DNA from: Bacillota bacterium
GTDB taxonomy: Bacteria; Bacillota; Clostridia; Lachnospirales; Lachnospiraceae
Length of the DNA stretch: 64,000 nt
Reading direction: 5' to 3'
Assembly: GCA_023436065.1 (NCBI GenBank)
Contig: JAEZKU010000011.1
Location: forward strand, 151,955-215,954
In this document: piece after piece, positions 42,614 through 51,896 of the stretch
How the letters are laid out: each line of letters begins with the position of its first letter
Position numbering within the stretch: position 1 is the stretch's first letter
The notes under the pieces: generated by a model
What the model was told of the DNA's origin: nothing
Database searches by the model: none
The model's input: the letters and a program-made list of their open reading frames with translations, nothing else
Position numbers and translations under genes: made by a program

Positions 42614-43834
42614 ATGGCAAGCAAAAGCAATTTATCACGAAATGAATTAATTGAAAAATATCCGGACATCTCTCCTTTTGTTATTTTGAAAGCAGATATT
42701 CAGCGCAGAACCGTTACATATACGCCTGCTGCAATGGCTGCCGTCAATCCGTCCATCCATCAGGTCGAGTATGTCGGCTACAACCTGGATAAAAAAGACA
42801 TCGCCATTCCCTGTTCTCTGCTGCTTCGCGACGGAACTACGGTAATGGCAGGGCCACTCCCTACGACACAGATTCCTTATGTAGTTGATTATACCGATGG
42901 GAAATTCATATTAACGGACGAAGGAACTCCTGTGGACGAAGTGTTTTTGTGGAGTAAGCCTGACTATTATGATAAAAAGACAAGTTCCGGCGTTCCTATG
43001 TGGCAGATCATCAGCGCGCGTCCACAAAGGCTTGATATCAACCCATATAATTATTGCCATTTCTGGGATAATGGGCATGGATGTAAATTCTGTGCTATCG
43101 CAGCAAATTATCATAAGCATAAAAACGAGAAAGCTTTAAGGCTTTCCCCTCAGGACATTGCGGATACCGTACGTGAGGCGATAAAGCAGCCGGGACGTTT
43201 TGCCAACATTCTGCTGACCGGTGGTTCCATTACGGCAGGTACAAAGCCCTTTGACGACGAAGTAGGTAATTACATCGAAGTGTTGCAGGCCATCGGTGAT
43301 GTATTTAAAACAAAGCGTTTCCCGAGTCAGCTGATTGCCACCGCCTTCGATGAGGAACAGCTGGCACGTCTATATGAAAACACGGGTCTCATGTCCTATA
43401 CCTCTGACATAGAGGTTCTGAACGAAGAGAAATTCAATTGGATATGCCCGGGAAAGGCAGAATGGATCGGCTATAAGGAATGGCGCAGGCGAATTTTCGC
43501 AGCCGTAGATATCTTTGGACGCGGTAATGTGAATACAGGCATCGTCGGTGGTGTGGAGCTTGCCACACCAAATGGCTTTACCTCCGAGGAGGAAGCACTC
43601 AAGGTTACACTTGAGGAGGCTGAGAATTTTGCACAACATGGTGTCAGCGTTGTACACTGCGTATGGAACACACTACCCGGATCGGTATTTCAAAAGCAGG
43701 AACTTCCGTCCCTTGAATATTATGTGAGACTTTCCAAGGGTCTTCAGAACTTGCGTAAACAATATGGCCTGAATATCGATATGGATAATTACCGCCGCTG
43801 CGGCAACCATCCGGATACCGACCTGGCACGCTGA
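42614..43834 (+). CDS. Radical SAM-like protein with variant CX8CX2C motif (paralogue 2)
   Basis: 406 aa from the ATG at 42614 (AGGAAGG upstream); the longer frame overlaps the ATPase gene. The motif YCHFWDNGHGCKFCAI has Cys148, 157 and 160, the same CX8CX2C spacing as paralogue 1, with LLTGGSITAG at the SAM-binding position. It shares with paralogue 1 the N-terminal VILKADIQRRTVTYT, GIVGGVELATPNGF, HCVWNTLPGSVFQ and the ending YRRCGNHPDTDL. Two such paralogues in one operon suggest either a heterodimer or two successive steps. The reaction is not known. Confidence 0.75.
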   Translation: MASKSNLSRNELIEKYPDISPFVILKADIQRRTVTYTPAAMAAVNPSIHQVEYVGYNLDKKDIAIPCSLLLRDGTTVMAGPLPTTQIPYVVDYTDGKFILTDEGTPVDEVFLWSKPDYYDKKTSSGVPMWQIISARPQRLDINPYNYCHFWDNGHGCKFCAIAANYHKHKNEKALRLSPQDIADTVREAIKQPGRFANILLTGGSITAGTKPFDDEVGNYIEVLQAIGDVFKTKRFPSQLIATAFDEEQLARLYENTGLMSYTSDIEVLNEEKFNWICPGKAEWIGYKEWRRRIFAAVDIFGRGNVNTGIVGGVELATPNGFTSEEEALKVTLEEAENFAQHGVSVVHCVWNTLPGSVFQKQELPSLEYYVRLSKGLQNLRKQYGLNIDMDNYRRCGNHPDTDLAR

Positions 43835-43931
43835 CTTTCACATCCACCACAGCAGCATATTCCGTATTTGCATATTATCGTAGCCAGACACTTTACTAAT
43901 ATTAAATAGCAAAGAAAGGTGTTGATGAATA

Positions 43932-45293
43932 ATGAATTTTCCAGAGTCGGGAATTTCCCGCGATGAACTCTTAGAAACCCTGCGTGCCTTTAAAAAGAAG
44001 GATGGAGATTGGAAGCATGGCCGAACCTGGGCCCTTGTATATGATGCCGGGGAGGAAATCACCTCTGTCATGGAAGAAGTCTACAGTGAATATTTCCATG
44101 CCAACGGAAATGATCCCTTTGTCTTTGAAAGTCTTCGGCGGCTGGAGACTGAAGCGCTTGCGATGACTGCAGATCTATTGCACGGAGATGAAAATACCCG
44201 GGGCTCGCTGACTTCCTGTGGTAGTGAAAGTCTGCTCATGGCAGTTAAAACCTACCGTGATGAAGCACGTGCCGTAAAACCTCACATAAAACAGCCCGAA
44301 ATGATACTAGCCACCACCGCACATGCTGCACTGTTCAAAGCGGCACACTATCTTAACGTGACGCCTGTCGTTGTACCGGTGGACTCTGAGTATCGGATCG
44401 ATCCGGATGCCGTACGGGCTGCTATAACAGAGAACACAATTCTGTTAATCGGTTCCGCACCCCAATATCCTCAGGGTATCATAGACCCCATTGAAGACCT
44501 TGGTCAAATTGCACTTGAGCATAACCTGCGGTTGCATGTGGACGCATGCCTTGGCGGCTTTACCCTGCCTTTTATCCGAGAACTGGGCGGCAGCATCTCA
44601 CCCTTTGATCTTGAAGTACCGGGGGTATCCTCTATCTCTGCGGATCTGCATAAATACGGCTTTGCAGCTAAGGGAGTGTCCGCCATATTATACCGTAATG
44701 CTCAGTTGCGCAGCTACCAGTATTTTTCTCTATCCGATTGGCCGGGCGGACTTTTTTCAAGCCCTACGGTGACAGGTACCCGCCCCGGCGGTGCAATCGC
44801 CACCGCATGGGCTGCCTTAAAATACATCGGTCGAGCTGGTTATCTTGAGCTGAATCAAGGTATTCTTAATACAACAAAAAAACTGATAGATGCCATAGCC
44901 TCCATTAACAGTCTGCATATATTAGGTAGTCCCCAAGCCGGGATTTTTGCCATTGGCTCTGACACCTTGGATGTGCATGCTCTTGCGGATATTCTGGAAG
45001 CTCGTGGCTGGACCATCAGCCAGCAGGCTAATCCTGACTCGCTTCACTTTATGGTGACCCCGGCCCATGCGGCATCTGCGGACGATTTTATAGCCGATCT
45101 GCGGGAAGCTACAACGCAACTGATGAATAACCCGGATGCATTTGCACACGGCAGCTCCCAGCTTTTCAAGCTGCAGGCACAAATCAGTGATTCCGGTGCG
45201 GCTGACGCACTTTTGACCGAGATGCTGAGCCAGGCAATGACCGAAGGTCCGGCTCCGACAGCAGAAGGTGTGAGCTTTCATCTGGGATTATAA
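43932..45293 (+). CDS. PLP-dependent lyase/decarboxylase, sphingosine-1-phosphate lyase-like
   Basis: 453 aa. The PLP lysine is Lys241 in SADLHKYGFAAKG, and cofactor contacts are GSLTSCGSESLLMAV (90-104) and HVDACLGGF (202-210). DWPGGLFSSPTVTGTRPGGAIATAWAAL is very close to the corresponding part of S1P lyases (DWxGGxYxSPxxxGSRxG). Unlike eukaryotic S1P lyase there is no membrane anchor. Family members cleave C-C bonds of phosphorylated or acidic amino compounds. It ends the radical SAM operon, 97 bp after paralogue 2, with an AAAGGTG site. Confidence 0.85.
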   Translation: MNFPESGISRDELLETLRAFKKKDGDWKHGRTWALVYDAGEEITSVMEEVYSEYFHANGNDPFVFESLRRLETEALAMTADLLHGDENTRGSLTSCGSESLLMAVKTYRDEARAVKPHIKQPEMILATTAHAALFKAAHYLNVTPVVVPVDSEYRIDPDAVRAAITENTILLIGSAPQYPQGIIDPIEDLGQIALEHNLRLHVDACLGGFTLPFIRELGGSISPFDLEVPGVSSISADLHKYGFAAKGVSAILYRNAQLRSYQYFSLSDWPGGLFSSPTVTGTRPGGAIATAWAALKYIGRAGYLELNQGILNTTKKLIDAIASINSLHILGSPQAGIFAIGSDTLDVHALADILEARGWTISQQANPDSLHFMVTPAHAASADDFIADLREATTQLMNNPDAFAHGSSQLFKLQAQISDSGAADALLTEMLSQAMTEGPAPTAEGVSFHLGL

Positions 45294-45296
45294 AAA

Positions 45297-45319
45297 GCTG
45301 GAGGTTCTTAACCTCCAGC
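45297..45319. terminator. Bidirectional terminator between the radical SAM operon and CPBP gene
   Basis: GCTGGAGGTT pairs perfectly with AACCTCCAGC around a 3-base loop. The minus side has a CTTTTTA tract. Confidence 0.75.
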
Positions 45320-45342
45320 AGATATACAAAACTATGCATCGA

Positions 45343-46107
45343 CTAATGTGTCATCTTGGTGAACACTAAGGTTGATATAGTAGCTATCCCATTCAGTAAA
45401 TTATGCATTAACATCGGCCCCAATATGCTTCTGGTCTTAAGAAATACAATGCCATAAGCGAATGAAAATATTACTACTGTAAGTTGTAGCAGACCGTTTA
45501 TGTAATTAATTCTTAATGGAAACAGATCATAACTAATATGTCCTGCCATAAATAATACAGTAGAGATTATGATAGCAATCATTTCTATGTTTTTTTGGTG
45601 TTTAAGAGTATTCTTCATAAGTGAGATTATTACAGTTATGATAAAAGCACGAAAGAATAACTCTTCACTTGTTCCTGATAGTAGAAGCTCAAACAGAAAA
45701 TAGCCGGTAAAATTTCTGGAATTCAAGGGAAAGTTCATGTTAAAAACAGTACCACTTCTTACCATCACATATCCAACACCAAATTGAATAACAGTCCAAA
45801 CAGCAACAAAGCATACAGTATATATTAAACTAAATCGATACCTGTTCAGATTAAAACCAAAATCACTCCACTTACAATGAAATAGCTTTGCAGCTATTCC
45901 TATCATCAGCAAAAATACCCCTCCTTGAAAGATATGATGTAAATTCAAATACATGAACGCATCATCCGGATCGATGCTTTTGTACAATGGATACATATGA
46001 TAAGCAAGTCGATACAGCCATCTGCTGCCATAATTCAAAAATAATGCACTGATTAATATGATACCTGTAATAGCCCCTGCTTGTTTCAATTTATTTACTT
46101 CTCCCAT
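45343..46107 (-). CDS. CPBP-family intramembrane metalloprotease (CAAX-like)
   Basis: 254 aa with about eight membrane segments. The Abi/CPBP signature is present: SGTSEELFFRAFI (Glu-Glu-x-x-Phe-Arg), the second His in FMAGHISY, and the final MHNLLNG. Bacterial members take part in processing or immunity to secreted peptides, but no bacteriocin precursor is adjacent; the Cys-repeat peptide locus is 25 kb away. Ribosome site AGGAGG. Probably monocistronic. Confidence 0.88.
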   Translation of the reverse strand: MGEVNKLKQAGAITGIILISALFLNYGSRWLYRLAYHMYPLYKSIDPDDAFMYLNLHHIFQGGVFLLMIGIAAKLFHCKWSDFGFNLNRYRFSLIYTVCFVAVWTVIQFGVGYVMVRSGTVFNMNFPLNSRNFTGYFLFELLLSGTSEELFFRAFIITVIISLMKNTLKHQKNIEMIAIIISTVLFMAGHISYDLFPLRINYINGLLQLTVVIFSFAYGIVFLKTRSILGPMLMHNLLNGIATISTLVFTKMTH

Positions 46108-46393
46108 ACATCCTCCTGATGATTATCACTATATTCCCTTATCAACTGAACTTAATCCTGATTTCATAGTAAGCAGGTGTTTAATAGTTATACTCTTTAT
46201 ATCTTCATCTGAACTTAGTTGATAGAATAGGAATCGACACGGGAAACCTCCATCAGACTTAACTATTAGTTTAGATACTTATTCTTTGTCATTTAGTAAC
46301 AAGCATATGAAAATAGGTATTCGGAAGCCATAATACTTAGCTTCCAAACACCTATAGTATATCATGTTTCCATATATTTCACATTATTTATTC
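46108..46393. other. Intergenic region upstream of the CPBP gene
   Basis: Contains no ORF of note. Besides the CPBP leader it holds the hairpin at 46313-46355 described separately. Confidence 0.5.
46313..46355 (-). terminator. Likely terminator of the mgl-GH3-GH42 operon
   Basis: ATAGGTATTCGGAAGC pairs with GCTTCCAAACACCTAT at 14 of 16 positions. On the minus strand it is followed by TTTTC. It lies downstream of the deacetylase gene fragment, so the operon transcript probably runs through that fragment. Confidence 0.55.
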
Positions 46394-46637
46394 TCATTTC
46401 ACAAACTGCCTCCCCGTACCATCCACAGTATATCTCCCGGTATAAATCAGCTCCGACACAGGCACCAGCTCATATCCCTTCTCCTGTAAACCTGTAATCA
46501 CCGCTTCCAGTGCCTCCGCGGTATACTTTGTGCCGCTTCGAAGCAGGATAATTGAGCCGTTACCCAAGTACTTGTTATCTACAACAGTCTTGACGGTACT
46601 CTCTGCTCCGTAGTCCTTCCAATTTTCAGAATTACCG
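46394..46637 (-). pseudogene. Duplicated 3' fragment of the polysaccharide deacetylase-like gene
   Basis: About 240 bp nearly identical to the 3' end of the gene at 59666-60517. The remaining frame encodes ENWKDYGAES(T)VKTVVDNKYLGNGSIILLRSG ... GTGRQFVK and a TGA at 46394-46396. It has no start, no N-terminal two thirds and no own promoter. The similarity stops abruptly near 46637, 66 bp before the GH42 stop. A partial segmental duplication is the simplest reading. Confidence 0.85.
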
Positions 46638-46702
46638 TACGCAACAACTTTAAAAGCAGTGAATGTAAGGATTGTAAGCCATTTTCAGAGAATAAGCAAG
46701 TA

Positions 46703-48709
46703 TTACTTTCTATCAAGGATTACTACTCCGTACGGCTCTATGCAAATTGTACCAACCGCAGTTCGTCCTTTTATCATTTCGTTATAATCATGCTCAAGCG
46801 CCAGAACTGCCGGATAAGCATTATGATTCATGATAAATAAGGCATTGTGTATGCCATCCGAAGACTCTAGAACCTCCACACCGGGAAGACTGTACATCTT
46901 CAAAGGAAGCTTCGCCTGCTTAATCAGATAACACACCAGCTTATCCATCGCCGCTTCATCCAAATCACAGCCTAGGTAATATACCTCACCAGCCCCAAAG
47001 GCATTAACAGTAAAGCAGGATTGTCCGCTATAGAAGTCACCGATATAAATACCCAGAGTTGATGCTGATATCGGTGTTATGATATCACACCACAGGCTGG
47101 CTGTTCCTACACCAAATACCGTCGAGATCTTCGTCTGCTTCCCCATCTGGGGATCATAGTCATGCACCTGTATACCGGCAAGCTCCTGAAATGCTCCGGG
47201 CACTGTATCCATCAGCATGTTATTATAGACGTCCTTGATACCGCTTCGGAAGGTTAGGAAAAGCTTTCCTCCCGCCTTCACATATTCCTCCAGATTTGCC
47301 TTTTCTTTATCATTCGGCATCAAGAACGCTGGTGCCAGCACTAGGGCGTACCCGGACAAATCCTCCTCTGCCCTTACAAAATCAACCGCCATGCCCATAT
47401 TGTAAAACGGTTGATAGTAGCTCAACAGAAGCTGGTCATAGTGGAAGCCTTCCACATGCTTATGTATTGAATGGCTCCATTCACTGTCAAAAGATTTTAT
47501 GATAGCTACTCTTGACGATGGCTGTAAGGCTCCGTATATTTTACTCAGTAACTCCATCTCTTTGCCAACCTGGGAGATTTCCTCATATCTGCGGTTTGGC
47601 TTTCCGTCATGATTTAGAATGCCATGCCAATTTTCTTCGGTTCCAAACGGACATGCCCTCCATCGAAAGTAAATCACCGTATCTGCCCCATTTGCAATTG
47701 ATTGATAAGTCCACAGCCTGAGCTTACCCGGAGTGGGTGTCGGGCCCATTTTACTCCAGCCGCAGGGACCGCTTTGCTCCTCCATTACCCAAAATGGCAT
47801 TTTCTTATAGCTCCTCATTAAGGTATGGTCCTTCGCTACTGCTACATCCTTCGCTATTCCCCACTGGAATTCGATATAATTATCCCAGCTGACGAAATCA
47901 AGCGTTTCTGACAATTTAAAATAATCTATTCCGGTGCCCGAGTTCACAGAAGCGTCCAGTATATTAGTCGTGATAGGCTTATCACTGAATTTACGAATGG
48001 TTTGTACAGATTCTTCCATAAAGCTGATTACCGAATCACTCGAGAAACGGTAATAATCCAGCAATAGTCCAGGGTTTTGTCCCTGCGTATCATGGCAGGT
48101 ATCGTAGCATGCACCTGCTTTCGGAAGAATGACCTCCTCGAAGCTATTATAAATCTGGCTCCAGAAGACGGTTCCATACTTACGATTCAAATTATCTATT
48201 GTCTTATATTTATTTTTCAGCCAAGCTTTGAATTTTTCGCTGCATTTGGAACAGTAGCATCTGGTTGTATTTGACCATCCAAGCTCATTGTCTACCTGCC
48301 AAGCTTCCAGAGCGGGATGTCCGGCATAACGGGCTGCTATCTTCTCTACCAGCAGCCTGGTCTTTTGCCGGTATAAAGTGCTGTTAAAGCAGTAATGCTT
48401 CCTAGTGCCAAATATTTTCGAATTCCCATGAATATCGTCCTGATGGATTTCAGGATACCGATCCGTCATCCATTTGGGAGGAGTTGCGGAGGGTGTACAT
48501 AATACAACCTTGATGCCATACTGGTTAAAAAAATCCATTGCATCATCCATCCAGGCAAATTCAAATCTGCCTTCCTCCGGTTCATACAGACTCCAGGCAA
48601 ACTCTCCCATCCTGATTACCTTGATATTAGCGTCGACCATCATTTGTGCATCAATCTTCCATCTGCTTCTATCCCAATGCTCAGGATAGTAATCTACCCC
48701 TATTCTCAT
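46703..48709 (-). CDS. GH42 beta-galactosidase
   Basis: 668 aa, the usual GH42 length. The acid/base is Glu142 in WQVDNELGW and the nucleophile Glu310 in FWVMEEQSGP. The structural zinc site of the family is present (Cys107, Cys151, Cys153, Cys156 in CYCSKC). Cytoplasmic: no signal peptide. It hydrolyses beta-galactosides, often plant galactan or milk-type oligosaccharides. It starts 14 bp after the GH3 gene behind GGAGG, so the two are co-translated within the mgl operon. Confidence 0.94.
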   Translation of the reverse strand: MRIGVDYYPEHWDRSRWKIDAQMMVDANIKVIRMGEFAWSLYEPEEGRFEFAWMDDAMDFFNQYGIKVVLCTPSATPPKWMTDRYPEIHQDDIHGNSKIFGTRKHYCFNSTLYRQKTRLLVEKIAARYAGHPALEAWQVDNELGWSNTTRCYCSKCSEKFKAWLKNKYKTIDNLNRKYGTVFWSQIYNSFEEVILPKAGACYDTCHDTQGQNPGLLLDYYRFSSDSVISFMEESVQTIRKFSDKPITTNILDASVNSGTGIDYFKLSETLDFVSWDNYIEFQWGIAKDVAVAKDHTLMRSYKKMPFWVMEEQSGPCGWSKMGPTPTPGKLRLWTYQSIANGADTVIYFRWRACPFGTEENWHGILNHDGKPNRRYEEISQVGKEMELLSKIYGALQPSSRVAIIKSFDSEWSHSIHKHVEGFHYDQLLLSYYQPFYNMGMAVDFVRAEEDLSGYALVLAPAFLMPNDKEKANLEEYVKAGGKLFLTFRSGIKDVYNNMLMDTVPGAFQELAGIQVHDYDPQMGKQTKISTVFGVGTASLWCDIITPISASTLGIYIGDFYSGQSCFTVNAFGAGEVYYLGCDLDEAAMDKLVCYLIKQAKLPLKMYSLPGVEVLESSDGIHNALFIMNHNAYPAVLALEHDYNEMIKGRTAVGTICIEPYGVVILDRK

Positions 48710-48723
48710 AGCATGGCCTCCTG

Positions 48724-50793
48724 CTAATATCTGAATTTGACCTGTTGCATCATTTTTGCCTGACTGCAGTTTCCTACATATGCTATATAAATCAGATCTT
48801 CCTCTGTAAAATCATCCTTCGCTTCATCGTAATAAGCCATGGATTTCTTAGTTACTGTCAGGCTGATTTCCTTCTCCTCACCGGGTATTAATGTGACTCT
48901 GTCAAAATCGCGCAGTACTTTTACCGGACGATCTACAGCACTTCCCTCACAGCCCACATACAGCTGCACAATTTCCGCACCCATCCTGTTTCCGGTATTC
49001 TTAACCTTTACACTTATCTTGGCAACATCGTCAAACACCTGGACACTCGGGGTACTAATATCAAAGGTGGTGTAAGACAGGCCGTATCCAAAGGGATACC
49101 TTACCCTCCGGTCTTCCTTCTCCATCTTAAAATAGCCATGGTAATATTCATAATCGGCATGAGTGCAATCCGGATCAAAGAACGGATAATCCTCCTCCGA
49201 CATAGCTACGGTATAAGGTAGCTTACCACTCGGATTTGTGTCGCCAAATAGAATATCCGCCAGAACATTTCCCCCCTCCATTCCGCTGTAGAAGGAGAAA
49301 ATAATGGAAGGTACCTCTTCATCCCACTCATCGATCAGGATTGCACTGCTGCCTACGATGGAAACCACAGTATTCTTGCAGATACCTTTTACACCCTTAA
49401 TCAGGTCGATATCTCTCTGATGCAGTCGCATGGATATTCTATCACCACCCATTTCTGCGATATCACTTCTATCAGCCAAGAATTCACCTTCATCACTATG
49501 AATATATCCTGCCACAATAATCACTGCGTCAGCATCCGCAGCAAGCGCTCTGGCTCTTTCCAGATTGGAGCCGTCATTATAAAGTACCTGCGCACATGGC
49601 ATTTTCTTCATGATACCGCGAAGCGGGGTCACCGTATAATACGGATGAACCTTACTGGAGCCGTGATCACCAATATTCTCGGTATCACCCAGAACACCTA
49701 ATACAAGAATTTTCTCCGTCTTCTCTTTATCTAAGGGCAGAATATTACCGTCATTCTTTAGAAGCACCATTGACTCCTCTGCAGCACGCTTTGCTACCGC
49801 AATATGCTCGGGGCAGGCAAGTACCTCCGGCGTATAGTCTTTGGGATCTCGTCGGGTCTCATAGTAAAGTACTGTTCTTAAGATATAACCTACCGCTTCA
49901 TCAAGATCAGCCATCTCTATTTTTCCTTCTTCCAGAGCTTTCGGCAAATCCTCATGGTAACGGCAGAAGCATGGCATTTCAATGTTCATTCCATTCTTTA
50001 CTGCTTTTACAGCATCCTTGACCGCCCATAAAAAGTCGGACAGGGTAAAGCCTTCAAATTGCCATTTATCTCTCAGGATATCCCGCAGCAGCAGCTTACT
50101 TTCCGATGCCTGTTCTCCATATACCATGTTATATGCGCCCATAACAGAGGCTGCACCTTCTTCTATACAGCGTTTAAAATGCGGAAGATATATTTCATGC
50201 AGGGTTCGTTTGTCAGCATAGACATCCGCCTTAAATCTGGCATTTTCTATGCTATTCATTGCAAAATGTTTAATACAGGCCATAACATTCTGGCTCTGGA
50301 CGCCTCTTGTCAGTGCTGCACCCATTTCTCCCATGTGGTACTGATCCTCGCCATAACACTCCTGAGCGCGGCCCCATCTCGGATTGCGTGGCAGATTAAT
50401 GCATACCCCTCCAAAATAGTTGCCGCCCTGTGCTCTGACCTCAGCTCCGATTACTTTGCCGACTTCCTCCTCCAGTTCTCTGTCGAAGGTAGCTCCTCTT
50501 GCCATAGACACAGGAAAGCAAGTTGCAGAACCAGCCACCACACCTCTTGGACCATCTACAAAACGTACATTCGGAATTCCCAATCTCTCAACAGTCAGAG
50601 TAGGATAGGGCTTTACGTTATAATGTTCAATTAAAAACAAATCATCCAACAGCTTCTCTTCTGTTACCTGTCCTGACATGATTCCGATTTTCTCATCCAC
50701 AGTTAGCTGCGGTAATATTTCCTCGACAAATAACCGAATTGTCTCTTTGCTGCAATTTTCTGTCAGCTTTGTATGTTTTACTACTTCACGCAT
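48724..50793 (-). CDS. GH3 beta-glycosidase
   Basis: 689 aa. The GH3 N-terminal domain has RFVDGPRG (substrate subsite), KHFAMNSIE and the nucleophile Asp253 in GFTLSDFLWA. The C-terminal alpha/beta sandwich and the Fn3-like domain (VKNTGNRMGAEIVQLYVG) follow. No signal peptide, so it acts on imported beta-glucosides or similar oligosaccharides. It is 14 bp downstream of the mglC-like permease, with an AAGGAG site. Specificity (glucosidase or xylosidase) cannot be told from motifs alone. Confidence 0.92.
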   Translation of the reverse strand: MREVVKHTKLTENCSKETIRLFVEEILPQLTVDEKIGIMSGQVTEEKLLDDLFLIEHYNVKPYPTLTVERLGIPNVRFVDGPRGVVAGSATCFPVSMARGATFDRELEEEVGKVIGAEVRAQGGNYFGGVCINLPRNPRWGRAQECYGEDQYHMGEMGAALTRGVQSQNVMACIKHFAMNSIENARFKADVYADKRTLHEIYLPHFKRCIEEGAASVMGAYNMVYGEQASESKLLLRDILRDKWQFEGFTLSDFLWAVKDAVKAVKNGMNIEMPCFCRYHEDLPKALEEGKIEMADLDEAVGYILRTVLYYETRRDPKDYTPEVLACPEHIAVAKRAAEESMVLLKNDGNILPLDKEKTEKILVLGVLGDTENIGDHGSSKVHPYYTVTPLRGIMKKMPCAQVLYNDGSNLERARALAADADAVIIVAGYIHSDEGEFLADRSDIAEMGGDRISMRLHQRDIDLIKGVKGICKNTVVSIVGSSAILIDEWDEEVPSIIFSFYSGMEGGNVLADILFGDTNPSGKLPYTVAMSEEDYPFFDPDCTHADYEYYHGYFKMEKEDRRVRYPFGYGLSYTTFDISTPSVQVFDDVAKISVKVKNTGNRMGAEIVQLYVGCEGSAVDRPVKVLRDFDRVTLIPGEEKEISLTVTKKSMAYYDEAKDDFTEEDLIYIAYVGNCSQAKMMQQVKFRY

Positions 50794-50807
50794 TAGATCA
50801 GCTCCTT

Positions 50808-51839
50808 TTATTTTCTCTTAGCATATTTTCTCATATCAATCACTACAGCCAATGCAATAATTAAGCCCTTTACGATATACTGCCAGTACATATTGACACC
50901 GATGAAGGCAAGGCCATAATTAATTACGGTAAAGATAAGTACACCGATTACGATACCACCGACACTGCCGATACCACCTGACATGGATACTCCACCAACT
51001 ACGCAGGCAGCGATCGCATCCATTTCATATCCGTTACCAGTCGTATTTGAGGCACTGCCAATACGACCTACTTCAAGAACTGCAGCTACCGCATACAGCA
51101 CTGCTGCTGCTGAATAGACGATAATCTGAGTACGGATGACATTCACACCTGATACCTTTGCAGCTTCCGGATTGCCTCCAATAGCGTACATGTATTTACC
51201 GAATTTGGTTTTATTCCAGATGACCCACATGAGGGCACAGATTACAATTGCGATCAAAATCAGGTAGGGAATCTGCATCTTGCCCACCTTGATAAAGCCG
51301 GTGGCTATTTTTATGATATTGTTTGACAAGCCTCCAATAGGCTGTGCACCATAAGGCGGTCTGTCAAAGTAGATGGAGGATGCCCCGTACAGCACCAGCT
51401 GCATGGCTAGTGTTGCAATAATCGGCGGAACCTTCAATACAGCAATTGTGATACCGGTGATAATACCTAATACGGCACAGATCACGATTACAAGTAATAT
51501 CGGTACGATTATAGGAAGCTCCTGCAAATTAGGATACATGCGGTATGCATAACTCGCCTGCTGCATTAAGGAAGCAGAAATAACCGCTGCCAATCCGATC
51601 ATACGGCCGGTTGATAGGTCACACCCTCGTACAATCAATACCATACCGGCGGCCAGAGCAATAATAATTCTGGTTGCAGACTGGGCAAAGATATTTTTAA
51701 AATTAGTAAAGGATAGAAATTTGGGTTCAATAATAACCACGATAATAAATAGGGCAATTAATACAATATAAATTACTTTTTCAACCAATAATTGTTTCAT
51801 TAATCCTTTTTCGTGGAATAATTTGTTTAAACTGTTCAT
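50808..51839 (-). CDS. mglC: Galactose/methyl-galactoside ABC permease (MglC/RbsC type)
   Basis: 343 aa with roughly ten membrane helices. The family landmarks are AAGMVLIVRGCDLSTGRMIGLAAVI (residues 60-85) and GNPEAAKVSGVNVIRTQIIVY (about 225-245). Together with the upstream ATPase and binding protein it makes a CUT2-type importer. The length and the MglB-like partner favour galactose/glucose over ribose. Start ribosome site GGAGGG. Confidence 0.9.
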   Translation of the reverse strand: MNSLNKLFHEKGLMKQLLVEKVIYIVLIALFIIVVIIEPKFLSFTNFKNIFAQSATRIIIALAAGMVLIVRGCDLSTGRMIGLAAVISASLMQQASYAYRMYPNLQELPIIVPILLVIVICAVLGIITGITIAVLKVPPIIATLAMQLVLYGASSIYFDRPPYGAQPIGGLSNNIIKIATGFIKVGKMQIPYLILIAIVICALMWVIWNKTKFGKYMYAIGGNPEAAKVSGVNVIRTQIIVYSAAAVLYAVAAVLEVGRIGSASNTTGNGYEMDAIAACVVGGVSMSGGIGSVGGIVIGVLIFTVINYGLAFIGVNMYWQYIVKGLIIALAVVIDMRKYAKRK

Positions 51840-51896
51840 AGATACCCTCCATTTTGTGCCGCTGCTTGGGCTAACTCATTGTGATTTTCATATAAA

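Noticed and set aside
45343..46107. CPBP protease as immunity or processing gene of a bacteriocin
   Set aside because: No precursor peptide or export gene lies beside it; a terminator isolates it from the neighbouring operon.
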